From positions 165,224 to 219,331 of the forward strand of contig JAFGVM010000016.1 of the NCBI GenBank assembly GCA_016937995.1: a stretch of 54,108 bases of DNA, given 5' to 3'. This document shows positions 8,425 through 17,077 of the stretch, one piece after another. Positions within the stretch are counted from its first letter, which is position 1, and each line of letters starts with the position of its first letter. Both the position numbers and the translations under genes were made by a program. Source of the stretch: Candidatus Delongbacteria bacterium (GTDB lineage Bacteria > UBA4055). The notes beneath the pieces were generated by a model. The model made no database searches, was not told the origin of the DNA, and saw only the letters and a list, made by a program, of their open reading frames with translations.

Positions 8425-9903
8425 ATGAGCAGAGACAGATGGTCATCAAGATATATTTTTCTCTTTGCGGCGATCGGAAGTGCAGTAGGATTAGGGAATG
8501 TATGGAAATTTCCATATTTAGCTTATAAATATGGGGGAGGTGCTTTTCTGATACCATATTTAATTGCCCTTGCTTTGATCGGGATCCCGCTGCTGACCAT
8601 AGAATTTGCTATTGGACAGAAAATGCAGAGCGGTGCTTTGGATTCTTTCGTAAAATTGCATAAAAGAGCAGGTGGTATAGGTTTTGCCGCAATTTTTGCT
8701 GGATTTATCGTAGTTGTCTACTATGCTGCTGTTATGGCCTGGTCACTATTGTACTTATTTCAATCATTTACAAATGATCTTCCATGGGCATCAGATTCGG
8801 GAAACCATTTTTTCAATAAAGTACTTACCATTTCTTCAGGTGTCGGAGATATTGGAGGTGTGAACTGGATTTTATTCATTTCTCTATTCTTTGTTTGGGT
8901 CATGATATATTTTACAATCTGGAAAGGTGTTAAAAGTGTAGGAAAGGTCGTTACCATCACTATGCCCTTACCGATCATACTTTTAGCTGTTCTATTTATT
9001 CGTGGAATTACTCTCAAAGGCGCCGGCTATGGAATTTCAGCTTATTTAACACCTAATTTTAAAATTCTACTTGATACAGATATCTGGTTAGCTGCTATTT
9101 CTCAGATATTTTTTACTCTCAGCATCGGTTTTGGTATAATGATAGCTTATGCAAGTTACAATAAAAAAGATCAGAATGTACTTGGAGATGCTGTTATAAC
9201 TGCTGTAGTGAACTCAGCTATAAGTCTCTTTGCTGGTTTTGTTGTTTTTTCAGTGCTTGGTTATATGGCAACTTCTACAGGAGCTGATATTAGTGAGGTG
9301 GCAAAAAGCGGTCCTGGACTAGCTTTTGTTGTGTTCCCGAAGGCTCTCTCCCTTATGCCATGGGCAGGATTTTTCTCGGTTCTGTTTTTTATAACACTTT
9401 TAAGTTTGGGTATAGACAGTGCATTCTCTTTGATCGAAGCAGTGAATACATCCCTGAAAGACCGGTTCCCTAAATTAAGTTTGGCAAAAATATCATTTTA
9501 TACCTGTACATCAGCTTTTCTTCTCGGTATTTTGTTCGTAACGAACGCAGGTCTTTATTATTTAGATATCGTTGACCATTTTATTACATATTATGGTCTG
9601 GTCATAGTAGGTTTTTTTGAGGTCATAATCATTGGATGGGTTTACAAAGCAAAACGTATGAGGGATTTCATTAATAGTGTGTCAAAATTCAAACTTGGAA
9701 TTTGGTTTGATATATTGATCAAATTCTTCATTCCTCTTATACTAGTATTAATTCTTATTGATAATTTGATAAACGAATTTAAAACAAATTACGAAGGCTA
9801 CCCTGACTGGGCATTGAGGATTGGTTGGGGACTTATAGTATTTCAAATAGTTGTTGCCTTATTTTTTGTTCTCAGAAATAAAAATATTGATGAAGAGGAA
9901 TAA
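8425..9903 (+). CDS. Sodium-dependent neurotransmitter-symporter family (NSS/SNF) transporter
   Basis: This 492-aa inner-membrane protein of the LeuT/MhsT type imports an amino acid or related amine with sodium. It begins with the family's TM1 signature (AAIGSAVGLGNVWKFPYLAY), whose unwound GNVWKFP segment binds substrate and sodium, then YGGGAFLIPYLIAL. Eleven or twelve hydrophobic helices can be traced, ending in an acidic tail (NKNIDEEE). The start has AAGGAG six bases upstream. A TATATTTG at 8388-8395 may be its -10 region, but no good -35 is seen. Substrate cannot be told from sequence. It is a single gene between the tRNA-Phe terminator and a convergent terminator shared with miaA. Confidence 0.93.
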   Translation: MSRDRWSSRYIFLFAAIGSAVGLGNVWKFPYLAYKYGGGAFLIPYLIALALIGIPLLTIEFAIGQKMQSGALDSFVKLHKRAGGIGFAAIFAGFIVVVYYAAVMAWSLLYLFQSFTNDLPWASDSGNHFFNKVLTISSGVGDIGGVNWILFISLFFVWVMIYFTIWKGVKSVGKVVTITMPLPIILLAVLFIRGITLKGAGYGISAYLTPNFKILLDTDIWLAAISQIFFTLSIGFGIMIAYASYNKKDQNVLGDAVITAVVNSAISLFAGFVVFSVLGYMATSTGADISEVAKSGPGLAFVVFPKALSLMPWAGFFSVLFFITLLSLGIDSAFSLIEAVNTSLKDRFPKLSLAKISFYTCTSAFLLGILFVTNAGLYYLDIVDHFITYYGLVIVGFFEVIIIGWVYKAKRMRDFINSVSKFKLGIWFDILIKFFIPLILVLILIDNLINEFKTNYEGYPDWALRIGWGLIVFQIVVALFFVLRNKNIDEEE

Positions 9904-9913
9904 GTATTAAAAA

Positions 9914-9936
9914 GTGTGGAGTGTAATGCTCCACAC
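9914..9936. terminator. Bidirectional terminator between symporter and miaA
   Basis: The 8-bp stem GTGTGGAG / CTCCACAC with a 7-base loop lies between two convergent genes. On the minus strand it is followed directly by TTTTT; on the plus strand a weaker T-rich run follows. Confidence 0.8.
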
Positions 9937-9942
9937 GATCCT

Positions 9943-10854
9943 TTATTTTAATTTTTTCAGAACTAGATTTATCTTTTCTTCCATAGACAAATCTCCATCG
10001 ATCCAATTAATACCGATACCGTTTTTCTCCATTCTTCTAAACCATGTCATCTGACGTTTTGAAAATCTGTGAATTGAAGAATTAAGTTTCTGGAACATAT
10101 CATTATAATTATATTGACCGTCAAGATATTCGGCTAAATATTTATATTCAAGCCCGTAATATATCAGCTTCTCTTTAGATACTCCCATATCCAATAATTT
10201 TTTTGCTTCATCCACCATACCTTCTTCAAATCTGGCTCGCAATCTGTCCGTTATCCTTTTCTTTAGCCGGTCTCTGTCAAAACGAATGGCAAATATTACA
10301 TACTCTAATTCAGGAATTTGTTCATCGACATCATTTTCTGTCTGATAAACCGCAATTTCGATCGCTCTGATTAATCTTTTTCTGTACATAACATCAGTAA
10401 TATTATGAGGTGTCGTGAATTGATTTAAAATATCGGCCAGCTCTTCATCTGTTTTATCAGATAATTCATTTCTAAGAATATCATTTACAGGAACATTTAT
10501 TAGTTTATAGTTCTTCAGAACAGATTCAACATAAAGACCTGATCCTCCGCATAATACCGGTTGCTTCCCTCTGGAAGTGATATCCTCATATACTTTTATA
10601 AAATCATTCTGATATCTAAAAATATTGTATTCCTCACCGGGTTCACAGATATTAATTAAGTGAAATGGTATATTTATGTCATTTATAACAAAATCATCAA
10701 GGTCTTTTCCTGTGCCGATATTCATATGTTTATATACCTGTCTTGAATCGGCACTTATAACCTCTCCGTTAAGTAGACCGGCAATATTAGCTGCAAGTTT
10801 AGTTTTTCCGGTTGCGGTTTGTCCGGTTATTACTATTAATTTAGCTTTTGAAAT
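9943..10854 (-). CDS. miaA: tRNA dimethylallyltransferase MiaA, apparent ATT start codon
   Basis: MiaA adds the dimethylallyl group to A37 of tRNAs reading UNN codons. Starting at the first ATG (10725) would remove the P-loop. Reading upstream, the same frame encodes IVITGQTATGKTKL (P-loop) and ISADSRQVYKHMNIGTGK, as in all MiaA proteins, up to an in-frame TAA at 10869-10867. Between that stop and the P-loop there is no ATG, GTG or TTG. The best initiator is ATT at 10854, with CCGGAG six bases upstream, giving ISKAKLIVITGQ, equivalent to the usual M-x-K-x-K-LIVI N-terminus. The resulting 303 aa is the normal family length. Later motifs include CGGSGLYVESVL and RQMTWFRR. It sits downstream of a minus-strand terminator and ends at a convergent terminator. 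Confidence 0.93.
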   Translation of the reverse strand: MSKAKLIVITGQTATGKTKLAANIAGLLNGEVISADSRQVYKHMNIGTGKDLDDFVINDINIPFHLINICEPGEEYNIFRYQNDFIKVYEDITSRGKQPVLCGGSGLYVESVLKNYKLINVPVNDILRNELSDKTDEELADILNQFTTPHNITDVMYRKRLIRAIEIAVYQTENDVDEQIPELEYVIFAIRFDRDRLKKRITDRLRARFEEGMVDEAKKLLDMGVSKEKLIYYGLEYKYLAEYLDGQYNYNDMFQKLNSSIHRFSKRQMTWFRRMEKNGIGINWIDGDLSMEEKINLVLKKLK

Positions 10855-10891
10855 AAAAAACTCCGGTTAAGTTATTTCTTATTTCGTAATA

Positions 10892-10922
10892 ATAAAAAAA
10901 ACCTTCCATTTAAGGAAGGTTT
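10892..10922 (-). terminator. Rho-independent terminator of the 10964-11314 gene
   Basis: The 9-bp stem AAACCTTCC (10899-10907) / GGAAGGTTT (10914-10922) is followed on the minus strand by a run of T residues (10892-10899). It separates the small secreted-protein gene from miaA. Confidence 0.85.
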
Positions 10923-10963
10923 AAATTTGAAATAAAAAGATGCTTCGTATTTTTTTTAAAACA

Positions 10964-11314
10964 TTATTGAGTCGTTTTTTCCAGAAATTTCTTTATTCTG
11001 AAGGTGGTCTCAGGAATGTTATCTGTTTTTACTAAGATCCAGACTGTAGTATATCCTTTACCGGCAAGGTCTTTTAAGCTTTTTAGGTCTGTTATGCAAA
11101 TCCCGTCTTCGCATTTTACAAGTTTTACTTCTTCACCTAATAGTTCCCCTCCATTCAGGCTGTCGTAAAATTTAAAGGTCACTTTGTAAGTACCGTCATC
11201 GAGAGGCAATCCATACTTGTCGGATAAAGTACTCTTAAAATTACCTGATTTTAATTTTTCGACTCCTAACAATGCTACGGTCAACATCATCAATACCAAT
11301 AACACTTTCTTCAT
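10964..11314 (-). CDS. Small secreted protein of unknown function
   Basis: This 116-aa protein has a signal peptide (MKKVLLVLMMLTVALLG) and an ideal AAGGAGG five bases before the ATG, suggesting good translation. The mature part is about 97 residues and beta-rich: DGTYKVTFKFYDSLNGGELLGEE, two cysteines close together (KCEDGIC, possibly a disulfide), then GYTTVWILVKTDNIPETTFRIKKFLEK. The start of the mature part (LPLDDGTYKVTFKFYDS) resembles a short beta-sandwich seen in FCB secreted proteins, but I do not recognise a named family. It is monocistronic, divergent from uvrA and closed by its own terminator. Confidence 0.75.
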   Translation of the reverse strand: MKKVLLVLMMLTVALLGVEKLKSGNFKSTLSDKYGLPLDDGTYKVTFKFYDSLNGGELLGEEVKLVKCEDGICITDLKSLKDLAGKGYTTVWILVKTDNIPETTFRIKKFLEKTTQ

Positions 11315-11675
11315 ATTTTCCTCCTTTCGTCCCCTTTTAATTGGAGATCACGTACGAAAAAAATTAGAGGGTAAGGTTTTCTATTTCTCAGTTTTACACT
11401 TTAAGAAACGTTCAAGAAAATTCTATATTTCACCATCAACACTATTAAATAAAACCTAGTTCAATCCCCTCGGATTTTTTTTCATATTTTCAATATAACT
11501 AAAATTTCGTGATTTGTCAAATGAGAAAAATCATATGCGACTATTTAGATATTAGTATAAGGTCAATATGTCCTGTAATTATTTTCTGGGAGTTTTATAA
11601 TTCTAATTAAAATCATTTATTAAATTAACTGTTTTTTGTATCTTTATATTCCGGTTAAAAAACGTGGCAGGATTT
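11315..11675. other. Divergent intergenic region upstream of uvrA
   Basis: This AT-rich stretch lies between the minus-strand small secreted protein and uvrA and should carry both promoters. TATATT at 11645-11650 is a plausible uvrA -10 box, but no -35 lies 17 bases upstream. No LexA-like box, RNA gene or coding potential was recognised. Confidence 0.5.
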
Positions 11676-14546
11676 ATGAGAACATCAGACAAATTAATAA
11701 TAAAAGGTGCGAACGAGCACAATTTAAAAAATATAGACCTCGAACTTGAAAAGAACAAGCTTATAGTCTTCACAGGCATCAGCGGGTCTGGAAAATCTTC
11801 CATGGCTTTTGACACTATTTATACAGAGGGTCAGAGAAGATATGTTGAATCCTTATCAAATTATACCAAGCAGTTTCTGGGTATTATGAAAAAACCTGTA
11901 GTAGACTCTATTGAAGGGTTATCACCTGCGATATCCATTGAACAGAAGACATCATCGTCTAACCCAAGGTCAACAGTGGGGACAGTTACAGAGATCTTCG
12001 ACTTTGTCAGGATGCTTTTTGCAAGAGCCGGTCATCAATACTGCTACAGTTGCGAAAATGAGGTCCATTCCAGGGCTTTAGATGAAATAATCGGTGATAT
12101 CCTTAAGAGTCTTGAAGAAAATACAAAGTTCATAATAATTTCACCTTACATAGAAAGACAGAAAGGGAATTTGAAAAATTCTCTCGATTTCTTACGGGCT
12201 GAAGGATTTTTCAGAGTAATTATAGATGAAAAAGAATATACTCTTGATGATGAGATCAATGTTGATGAGAAAAAATTTCATAAACTGTATGTTATAGTTG
12301 ATAGATTAAAAAAGAGAGACGATATAAAAAGCAGGCTGGCGGAATCTGTTGAAATAGCTTTGAAGCTTTCAGGTGGTAATCTTATTATTGATGATCTTGA
12401 TAAGAAAGAACAGAAGTTATACAGTGAAAAAAATTACTGTCAGAAATGTCATATCAGTTATCCTGACCTGTCCCCGAATTCATTTTCTTTTAACACTCCG
12501 GCCGGTATGTGCAGTGATTGTCACGGGCTGGGTTTCATAAAAACTGTGGACATCAATAAACTCGTTAAATATCCAAAAAAAAGTATCTCTCAGGGTGCTA
12601 TTCCTTATGTGATGGGTCAAAATATCGAATTCAAGAAGATCAGGAGTATATTTAAAGCTTATGATGTTGATTTTAATACTCCTGTAAATAAAATTCCTGA
12701 GAAATTGTTCAAAGCGATAATGTACGGTACTTCAAAAACACTTTCGATGGATTATGTTTCTAAAAGTTTTCAGGGTGTGATCACAACATCTTATGAAGGA
12801 CTTTCAAATTTAATTGAGAGACGTTACAGAGAAACCAGTTCCAATATGGCAAGACATTACTACGAATCTTTCATGATGGACAGCTGTTGCGTCTCTTGCG
12901 AAGGAAAAAGGCTAAAAAAAGAATCACTGGCCGTTAAAGTACACGGTCACAGTATAGACCAGATCACATCAATGGAAATTAATAAATTAACTGAATTTGT
13001 AAAAGATCTTCCTGGTCATCTTACGGAAAAGGAAAATGAGATCATAAAGGAATTGCAGAAGGAGATGTGTGAAAGGTTGAACTTTTTGATGAATGTGGGT
13101 TTGCAATATCTGACTCTGGACAGAAATGCAAGAACGTTATCAGGAGGTGAAGCTCAGAGAATTAGGCTTGCAAGTCAGATCGCAAGTGGTCTAACAGGAG
13201 TGATCTATGTTCTTGACGAACCGAGTATAGGTCTTCATCAGAAAGACAATAAAAAATTGCTTGATAACTTGATCGAACTCAAGAACAAAGGTAATACTGT
13301 TATCGTGGTTGAGCATGACAGAGAAACTATTGAGGCTGCTGAAACGATAGTGGACTTTGGTAAGGAAGCAGGAGTCTACGGAGGAGATATTGTATATAGG
13401 GGAGATTATAAGAATCTTGAAAAAAACAGATCTCATACTTCCGATTATGTTTTCAGAAGGGAAAATGTAAATATTGAAAATAAAAGCAATGAAAATTCAG
13501 GTGAAATAGTTCTGTCAAAAGTTTCCACTAATAACCTGAAAGATATCAATGTAAGTTTTCCTTTGAACAAAATGACAGTTGTTACCGGTGTTTCCGGTGC
13601 GGGTAAAAGTAGCCTCGTGATGGATACACTCTATCCTGCATTAAAGTCTATGGCAAAGAACAAAGAAGATCTCAAAGATCCTGCCTCAAAGATAGAAGCG
13701 AACTACAATGATATATATATCAAAGATACTTTCGGAAAAAAATTCAATGATTTTGAAGTCAGATTGATAAAGATCGATCAAAATCCTATAGGCAGAACCC
13801 CAAGGTCAAATCCGGTTACATATATTGGTGCTTTTGATACTATCAGAGAGATCATGGCTAAATCAAAGCTTGCAAGGATGAGAGGTTATACAAAATCACG
13901 TTTCAGTTTCAATGTGAAAGGTGGTCGCTGTGAAAAATGCCAGGGTAGCGGTGTGATCAAAATTGAGATGCATTTCCTTGCGGATGTTTATGTAGAGTGT
14001 GATGTTTGTAACGGTAAGCGCTATAATTCCGAGACATTGGAAGTAACTTTTAAAGATAAAAATATTAACGAAATTTTGAACCTAGATGTTCAGGAAGCTT
14101 ATGAATTGTTTAAGAATATACCTGCTTTAAAAAATAAACTTGGAACTTTAATGTCTGTGGGGATGGGATATGTTAAACTTGGTCAACCTTCGACTACATT
14201 GTCCGGTGGGGAAGCACAGAGGATAAAACTTGCTAAAGAACTTTCCAGAGCAAAGATACAGGGAACTGTATATATTTTAGATGAACCAACAACAGGTTTG
14301 CACTTTTTAGATATTCAGCATCTTCTTAATGTTCTAAAAGAACTCAGAGATTCTGGTAGTACAGTTATCATCATTGAGCATAATCTTGATGTGATCGTTA
14401 ATTGTGATCATGTAATAGATCTTGGTCCTGATGGCGGGCCTACCGGTGGAAAACTTGTATTTCAGGGAAGTGTTGAGGAGATCGCTAAATCTAAAAAAGG
14501 TTACACTGCTAAAGAGGTCAGGAAGGAATTGAAAGCGAGAGGATAG
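11676..14546 (+). CDS. uvrA: Excinuclease ABC subunit A
   Basis: UvrA is the damage-recognition ATPase of nucleotide excision repair. The 956-aa protein has two ABC modules: Walker A FTGISGSGKSS in the first and VTGVSGAGKSS in the second, with signatures LSGGEAQRIRLA and LSGGEAQRIKLA and Walker B segments VIYVLDEPSIGL and VYILDEPTTGL. Zinc ligands are visible in CQKCHISYPDL...CSDCHGLG and GRCEKCQGSG...CDVCNGKRY, plus CCVSCEGKRL. I chose ATG 11676 (AGGA just upstream) because MRTSDKLIIKGANEHNLKNI matches the family N-terminus; a GTG at 11664 is also in frame. uvrB and uvrC are not in the window. A degenerate copy of a widespread intergenic repeat follows at 14551-14577. Confidence 0.97.
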   Translation: MRTSDKLIIKGANEHNLKNIDLELEKNKLIVFTGISGSGKSSMAFDTIYTEGQRRYVESLSNYTKQFLGIMKKPVVDSIEGLSPAISIEQKTSSSNPRSTVGTVTEIFDFVRMLFARAGHQYCYSCENEVHSRALDEIIGDILKSLEENTKFIIISPYIERQKGNLKNSLDFLRAEGFFRVIIDEKEYTLDDEINVDEKKFHKLYVIVDRLKKRDDIKSRLAESVEIALKLSGGNLIIDDLDKKEQKLYSEKNYCQKCHISYPDLSPNSFSFNTPAGMCSDCHGLGFIKTVDINKLVKYPKKSISQGAIPYVMGQNIEFKKIRSIFKAYDVDFNTPVNKIPEKLFKAIMYGTSKTLSMDYVSKSFQGVITTSYEGLSNLIERRYRETSSNMARHYYESFMMDSCCVSCEGKRLKKESLAVKVHGHSIDQITSMEINKLTEFVKDLPGHLTEKENEIIKELQKEMCERLNFLMNVGLQYLTLDRNARTLSGGEAQRIRLASQIASGLTGVIYVLDEPSIGLHQKDNKKLLDNLIELKNKGNTVIVVEHDRETIEAAETIVDFGKEAGVYGGDIVYRGDYKNLEKNRSHTSDYVFRRENVNIENKSNENSGEIVLSKVSTNNLKDINVSFPLNKMTVVTGVSGAGKSSLVMDTLYPALKSMAKNKEDLKDPASKIEANYNDIYIKDTFGKKFNDFEVRLIKIDQNPIGRTPRSNPVTYIGAFDTIREIMAKSKLARMRGYTKSRFSFNVKGGRCEKCQGSGVIKIEMHFLADVYVECDVCNGKRYNSETLEVTFKDKNINEILNLDVQEAYELFKNIPALKNKLGTLMSVGMGYVKLGQPSTTLSGGEAQRIKLAKELSRAKIQGTVYILDEPTTGLHFLDIQHLLNVLKELRDSGSTVIIIEHNLDVIVNCDHVIDLGPDGGPTGGKLVFQGSVEEIAKSKKGYTAKEVRKELKARG

Positions 14547-14550
14547 GAAG

Positions 14551-14577
14551 TTACACTGAGCGGAGTCGAAGTGTTAG
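14551..14577. repeat. Dispersed intergenic repeat (CACTGAG...CGAAGTG type)
   Basis: CACTGAGCGGAGTCGAAGTG with short inverted ends ACACT / AGTGT lies right after uvrA. This 20-mer type is a common interspersed palindromic element in many bacterial genomes (from memory); here it occurs once. The following bases to 14610 (GGAATGCGTTC) resemble the hairpin at 18173-18201. Confidence 0.5.
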
Positions 14578-14655
14578 ATTATTTTAGTCGTAGCCGGAAG
14601 TACGTTACGAAGGAATGCGTTCATCATTAAGTTGGAAGTTTAATAGGAGAAATTT

Positions 14656-15609
14656 ATGTCACAATTTCACAGATTGGTCTATATCGATAAAATGATCAAA
14701 GAGTTCGGTCAAGTTACAAAAAAACAAGTCATCGATGAATTCCAGGTAAAAATTGGTACAGTAAAAAATGATTTCAGATACATGAAATTTGAAGTAAACT
14801 CTCCGATTGTATATTCTAGAAAGAAAAAGGCTTATCATTATAAAGATGACGGATTTGAACTATTCTCATTTAGACAAGAGAAGATCTTTCTCTTCTTTGT
14901 TTTGTTGAAGCAATTACTTCACCACGAAACATTAATGCCACTTGATCCTACAAATATACTCGAACTGATAAAAAGGGATGTCGATCCTGAATATTTAAAA
15001 CTCGAGACAAAAATAAGTTATGAGCTTTCAGAATTTGAATATCCTGATATGGAAAAGTTTGCAAGAATAGTCGGTTCGATGCTCAGGAAGTTCACTCTCA
15101 ACATAAAATATCTCGGTGCTAAAGGTAAAAAGTCATCTAGGGCAATTGAACCTTTCCATATTTTCTATTATCAGGGAAAGTGGTATGTATTAGCTCATTG
15201 CAGAAAGAAAGATGAATTAAGAATGTTCTTATTGTCAAGAATAGTAAAGATCGATGATAAGAACTCAGAAAAATTCAGTTGTAAAAGATATAAAGCTAAA
15301 GAGCTAAGAGATTTCTTGAATGACAGTTTTGGTATAGCACGGGGAAAAGAAGCAGATACCGCAGTAATAAGATTTTATGAACCTGTAATGTACCATATTA
15401 GAGATCAAAGGTGGCACAAGGATCAAAAAGTTAAAGTTGTAGACAATGATAAAGAAAAATATATTCAATTCACTCTTCCGGTTGCAAAATATGAAGAATT
15501 AGTCGGCAGAGTTCTCCGCTTCTCCCCCGATGCTGAGATCATTGCACCTCAAGCGATGAGAGAAATGTGGCTTTCAAAACTAAAACTATCTCTAAACAAG
15601 TATAATTAA
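14656..15609 (+). CDS. WYL-domain helix-turn-helix transcriptional regulator
   Basis: This 317-aa protein starts with AGGAG ahead of the ATG. Residues 1-60 form a DeoR/HTH_11-like winged helix (KKQVIDEFQVKIGTVKNDFRYMKFE). Residues about 155-210 form the WYL domain (RAIEPFHIFYYQGKWYVLAHCRKKDELRMFLLSRIVKI), a ligand-sensing fold common in regulators of defence islands and DNA-damage responses. A C-terminal WCX-like extension ends at MREMWLSKLKLSLNKYN. It stands at the left edge of the accessory stretch, upstream of the Fic gene and the palindromes at 15616-15749, which could be its binding sites or those of the Fic protein's own winged helix. Confidence 0.85.
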   Translation: MSQFHRLVYIDKMIKEFGQVTKKQVIDEFQVKIGTVKNDFRYMKFEVNSPIVYSRKKKAYHYKDDGFELFSFRQEKIFLFFVLLKQLLHHETLMPLDPTNILELIKRDVDPEYLKLETKISYELSEFEYPDMEKFARIVGSMLRKFTLNIKYLGAKGKKSSRAIEPFHIFYYQGKWYVLAHCRKKDELRMFLLSRIVKIDDKNSEKFSCKRYKAKELRDFLNDSFGIARGKEADTAVIRFYEPVMYHIRDQRWHKDQKVKVVDNDKEKYIQFTLPVAKYEELVGRVLRFSPDAEIIAPQAMREMWLSKLKLSLNKYN

Positions 15610-15615
15610 TTCATT

Positions 15616-15648
15616 ATTTTATACATATCCTAAGTTTATGTATAAAAT
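15616..15648. promoter_or_regulatory. Palindromic operator-like site 1 (TATACATA / TATGTATA)
   Basis: Perfect 12-bp inverted repeat, ATTTTATACATA at 15616-15627 and TATGTATAAAAT at 15637-15648, with a 9-base centre. It lies just after the WYL gene and lacks a T tract, so an operator is more likely than a terminator. Confidence 0.5.
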
Positions 15649-15716
15649 ATAGATATAATCCGGGTTATCTCTGCAGTTTTTACCATTGACATCGTATGTT
15701 TTTTTGCTTAAGTTGA

Positions 15717-15775
15717 ATATGTATAAATAATTCGACAATTTATACATATCATTAAAACATGTATAGAAATGTACA
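15717..15775. promoter_or_regulatory. Palindromic operator-like site 2 and extra TGTATA half-sites upstream of fic
   Basis: Perfect 12-bp inverted repeat, ATATGTATAAAT (15717-15728) and ATTTATACATAT (15738-15749), again with a 9-base centre. It is followed by half-sites TGTATA (15760-15765) and TGTACA (15770-15775). A weak promoter (TTGACA at 15686-15691, 17 bases, TAAGTT at 15709-15714) would place these over or just after the -10 region of fic, as expected for a repressor site. Confidence 0.5.
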
Positions 15776-15793
15776 AAATATATAGGTGTCAAA

Positions 15794-16870
15794 ATGAATT
15801 TCGAATTAAAACCATTACCCGTATTGGGTGTTGATCTGGAAACAAAGAATATTTTAAAAAAATGCGCAACAGCAAATCGTTACCTGGCTGAGCTGAAAGG
15901 AATATCCGGTACTATTCCAAACCAGCAGATATTGATAAATACATTATCAATACAGGAAGCAAAAGACAGCTCTGAGATCGAAAATATCATTACAACTCAT
16001 GACGAACTTTTTAAAACAGAACTGTTCCCTGCTGCAAAATTTATCAATCCGGCGGCAAAAGAAGTATCTGATTATGTTTCTGCATTAAGAAAAGGTTACG
16101 AACTTGTAAAACAGAACGATCTTCTGACTACAAATAATATAATCGATATACAGTCGGCACTGGAAAGGAATAATTCAGGAATAAGAAAATTACCCGGAAC
16201 TGTTCTGAAAAATGAAAAAACCGGTGAAATAATATATACTCCCCCTCAGAATTATTATGATGTTATCAAATTGCTGGATAATCTTGTAAGATTTATCAAT
16301 GATGATGAATTATTGCATGTTGATGATCTTATAAAAATGGCTCTAATCCATTATCAGTTTGAAAGTATTCATCCTTTTTATGACGGTAACGGTAGAACCG
16401 GGAGAATAATAAATGTTCTTTATCTTGTGCTGAAAAATATGCTGGATATTCCGGTCTTGTATTTAAGTAGGTATATTGTGCAAAATAAAAAAGAATATTA
16501 CAGTTTGTTACAGGAAGTCAGGGATAAAGATAATTGGGAATCCTGGATACTTTTTATGCTTGATGCAATTGAAAATACATCAAAACAAACTATCACGAAA
16601 ATACAGGAAATAAATGAAGCATTAATGTCATATAAACATCAGATAAGAGCTAAATATAAATTTTACAGTCAGGATTTGATAAACAATCTATTTTTTCATC
16701 CATATACAAAGATTGAATTCATACAGAAATCACTTAAAATAACAAGACTAACTGCAACAAAATACCTAGATGAGCTGACAAAAGGTGGTTTTTTAAATAA
16801 AGAAAAAATCGGAAGATCCAATTACTACATTAACATAGCACTTTTTAGAATTTTGAGCAATAATATTTAA
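15794..16870 (+). CDS. Fic-domain protein with N-terminal inhibitory helix and C-terminal winged helix
   Basis: Fic enzymes transfer AMP (or another nucleotide part) to protein hydroxyls. The 358-aa protein has a Fic_N region, the core motif HPFYDGNGRTGR starting at His193, and the auto-inhibitory motif SSEIEN (Ser59 to Asn64, S/TxxxEG/N type) in the N-terminal helix, making it a class II Fic whose Glu63 should clash with the ATP gamma-phosphate. After about residue 290 a winged-helix segment (FIQKSLKITRLTATKYLDELTKGGFLNKEKIGRSNYYIN) could bind DNA. The active site is intact. The gene follows two matching palindromes, suggesting autoregulation or control by the WYL protein. No separate antitoxin gene (Phd or FicA type) is adjacent, consistent with built-in inhibition. 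Confidence 0.9.
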   Translation: MNFELKPLPVLGVDLETKNILKKCATANRYLAELKGISGTIPNQQILINTLSIQEAKDSSEIENIITTHDELFKTELFPAAKFINPAAKEVSDYVSALRKGYELVKQNDLLTTNNIIDIQSALERNNSGIRKLPGTVLKNEKTGEIIYTPPQNYYDVIKLLDNLVRFINDDELLHVDDLIKMALIHYQFESIHPFYDGNGRTGRIINVLYLVLKNMLDIPVLYLSRYIVQNKKEYYSLLQEVRDKDNWESWILFMLDAIENTSKQTITKIQEINEALMSYKHQIRAKYKFYSQDLINNLFFHPYTKIEFIQKSLKITRLTATKYLDELTKGGFLNKEKIGRSNYYINIALFRILSNNI

Positions 16871-16918
16871 TTTCCCCTCCCTAAAATTAAAAATAATTAA
16901 GCAAAGAAATTCAATGAA

Positions 16919-17010
16919 GGTTGATTTTATTAAGAAGGAGCTAAGAGCAACTAAGTGACTTTGAGAATAAAATTAGCCTGACGAAGAAGTTCGAAGTTTA
17001 ATTTTTTTTT
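16919..17010 (+). other. Possible structured RNA or terminator downstream of fic
   Basis: GGTTGATTTTATT (16919-16931) can pair with AATAAAATTAGCC (16966-16978) over 13 positions, two of them G-U, enclosing a 34-base loop. A small CGAA/TTCG hairpin and a run of nine T (17002-17010) follow. This could be the fic terminator or a small RNA. The rest of 16871-17077 shows nothing recognisable. Confidence 0.35.
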
Positions 17011-17077
17011 ACTGGTCAAATTTAATACCCCCTAACAGTATTACATTACAGATGTGAATGCTTAAATAGGAGGTATC

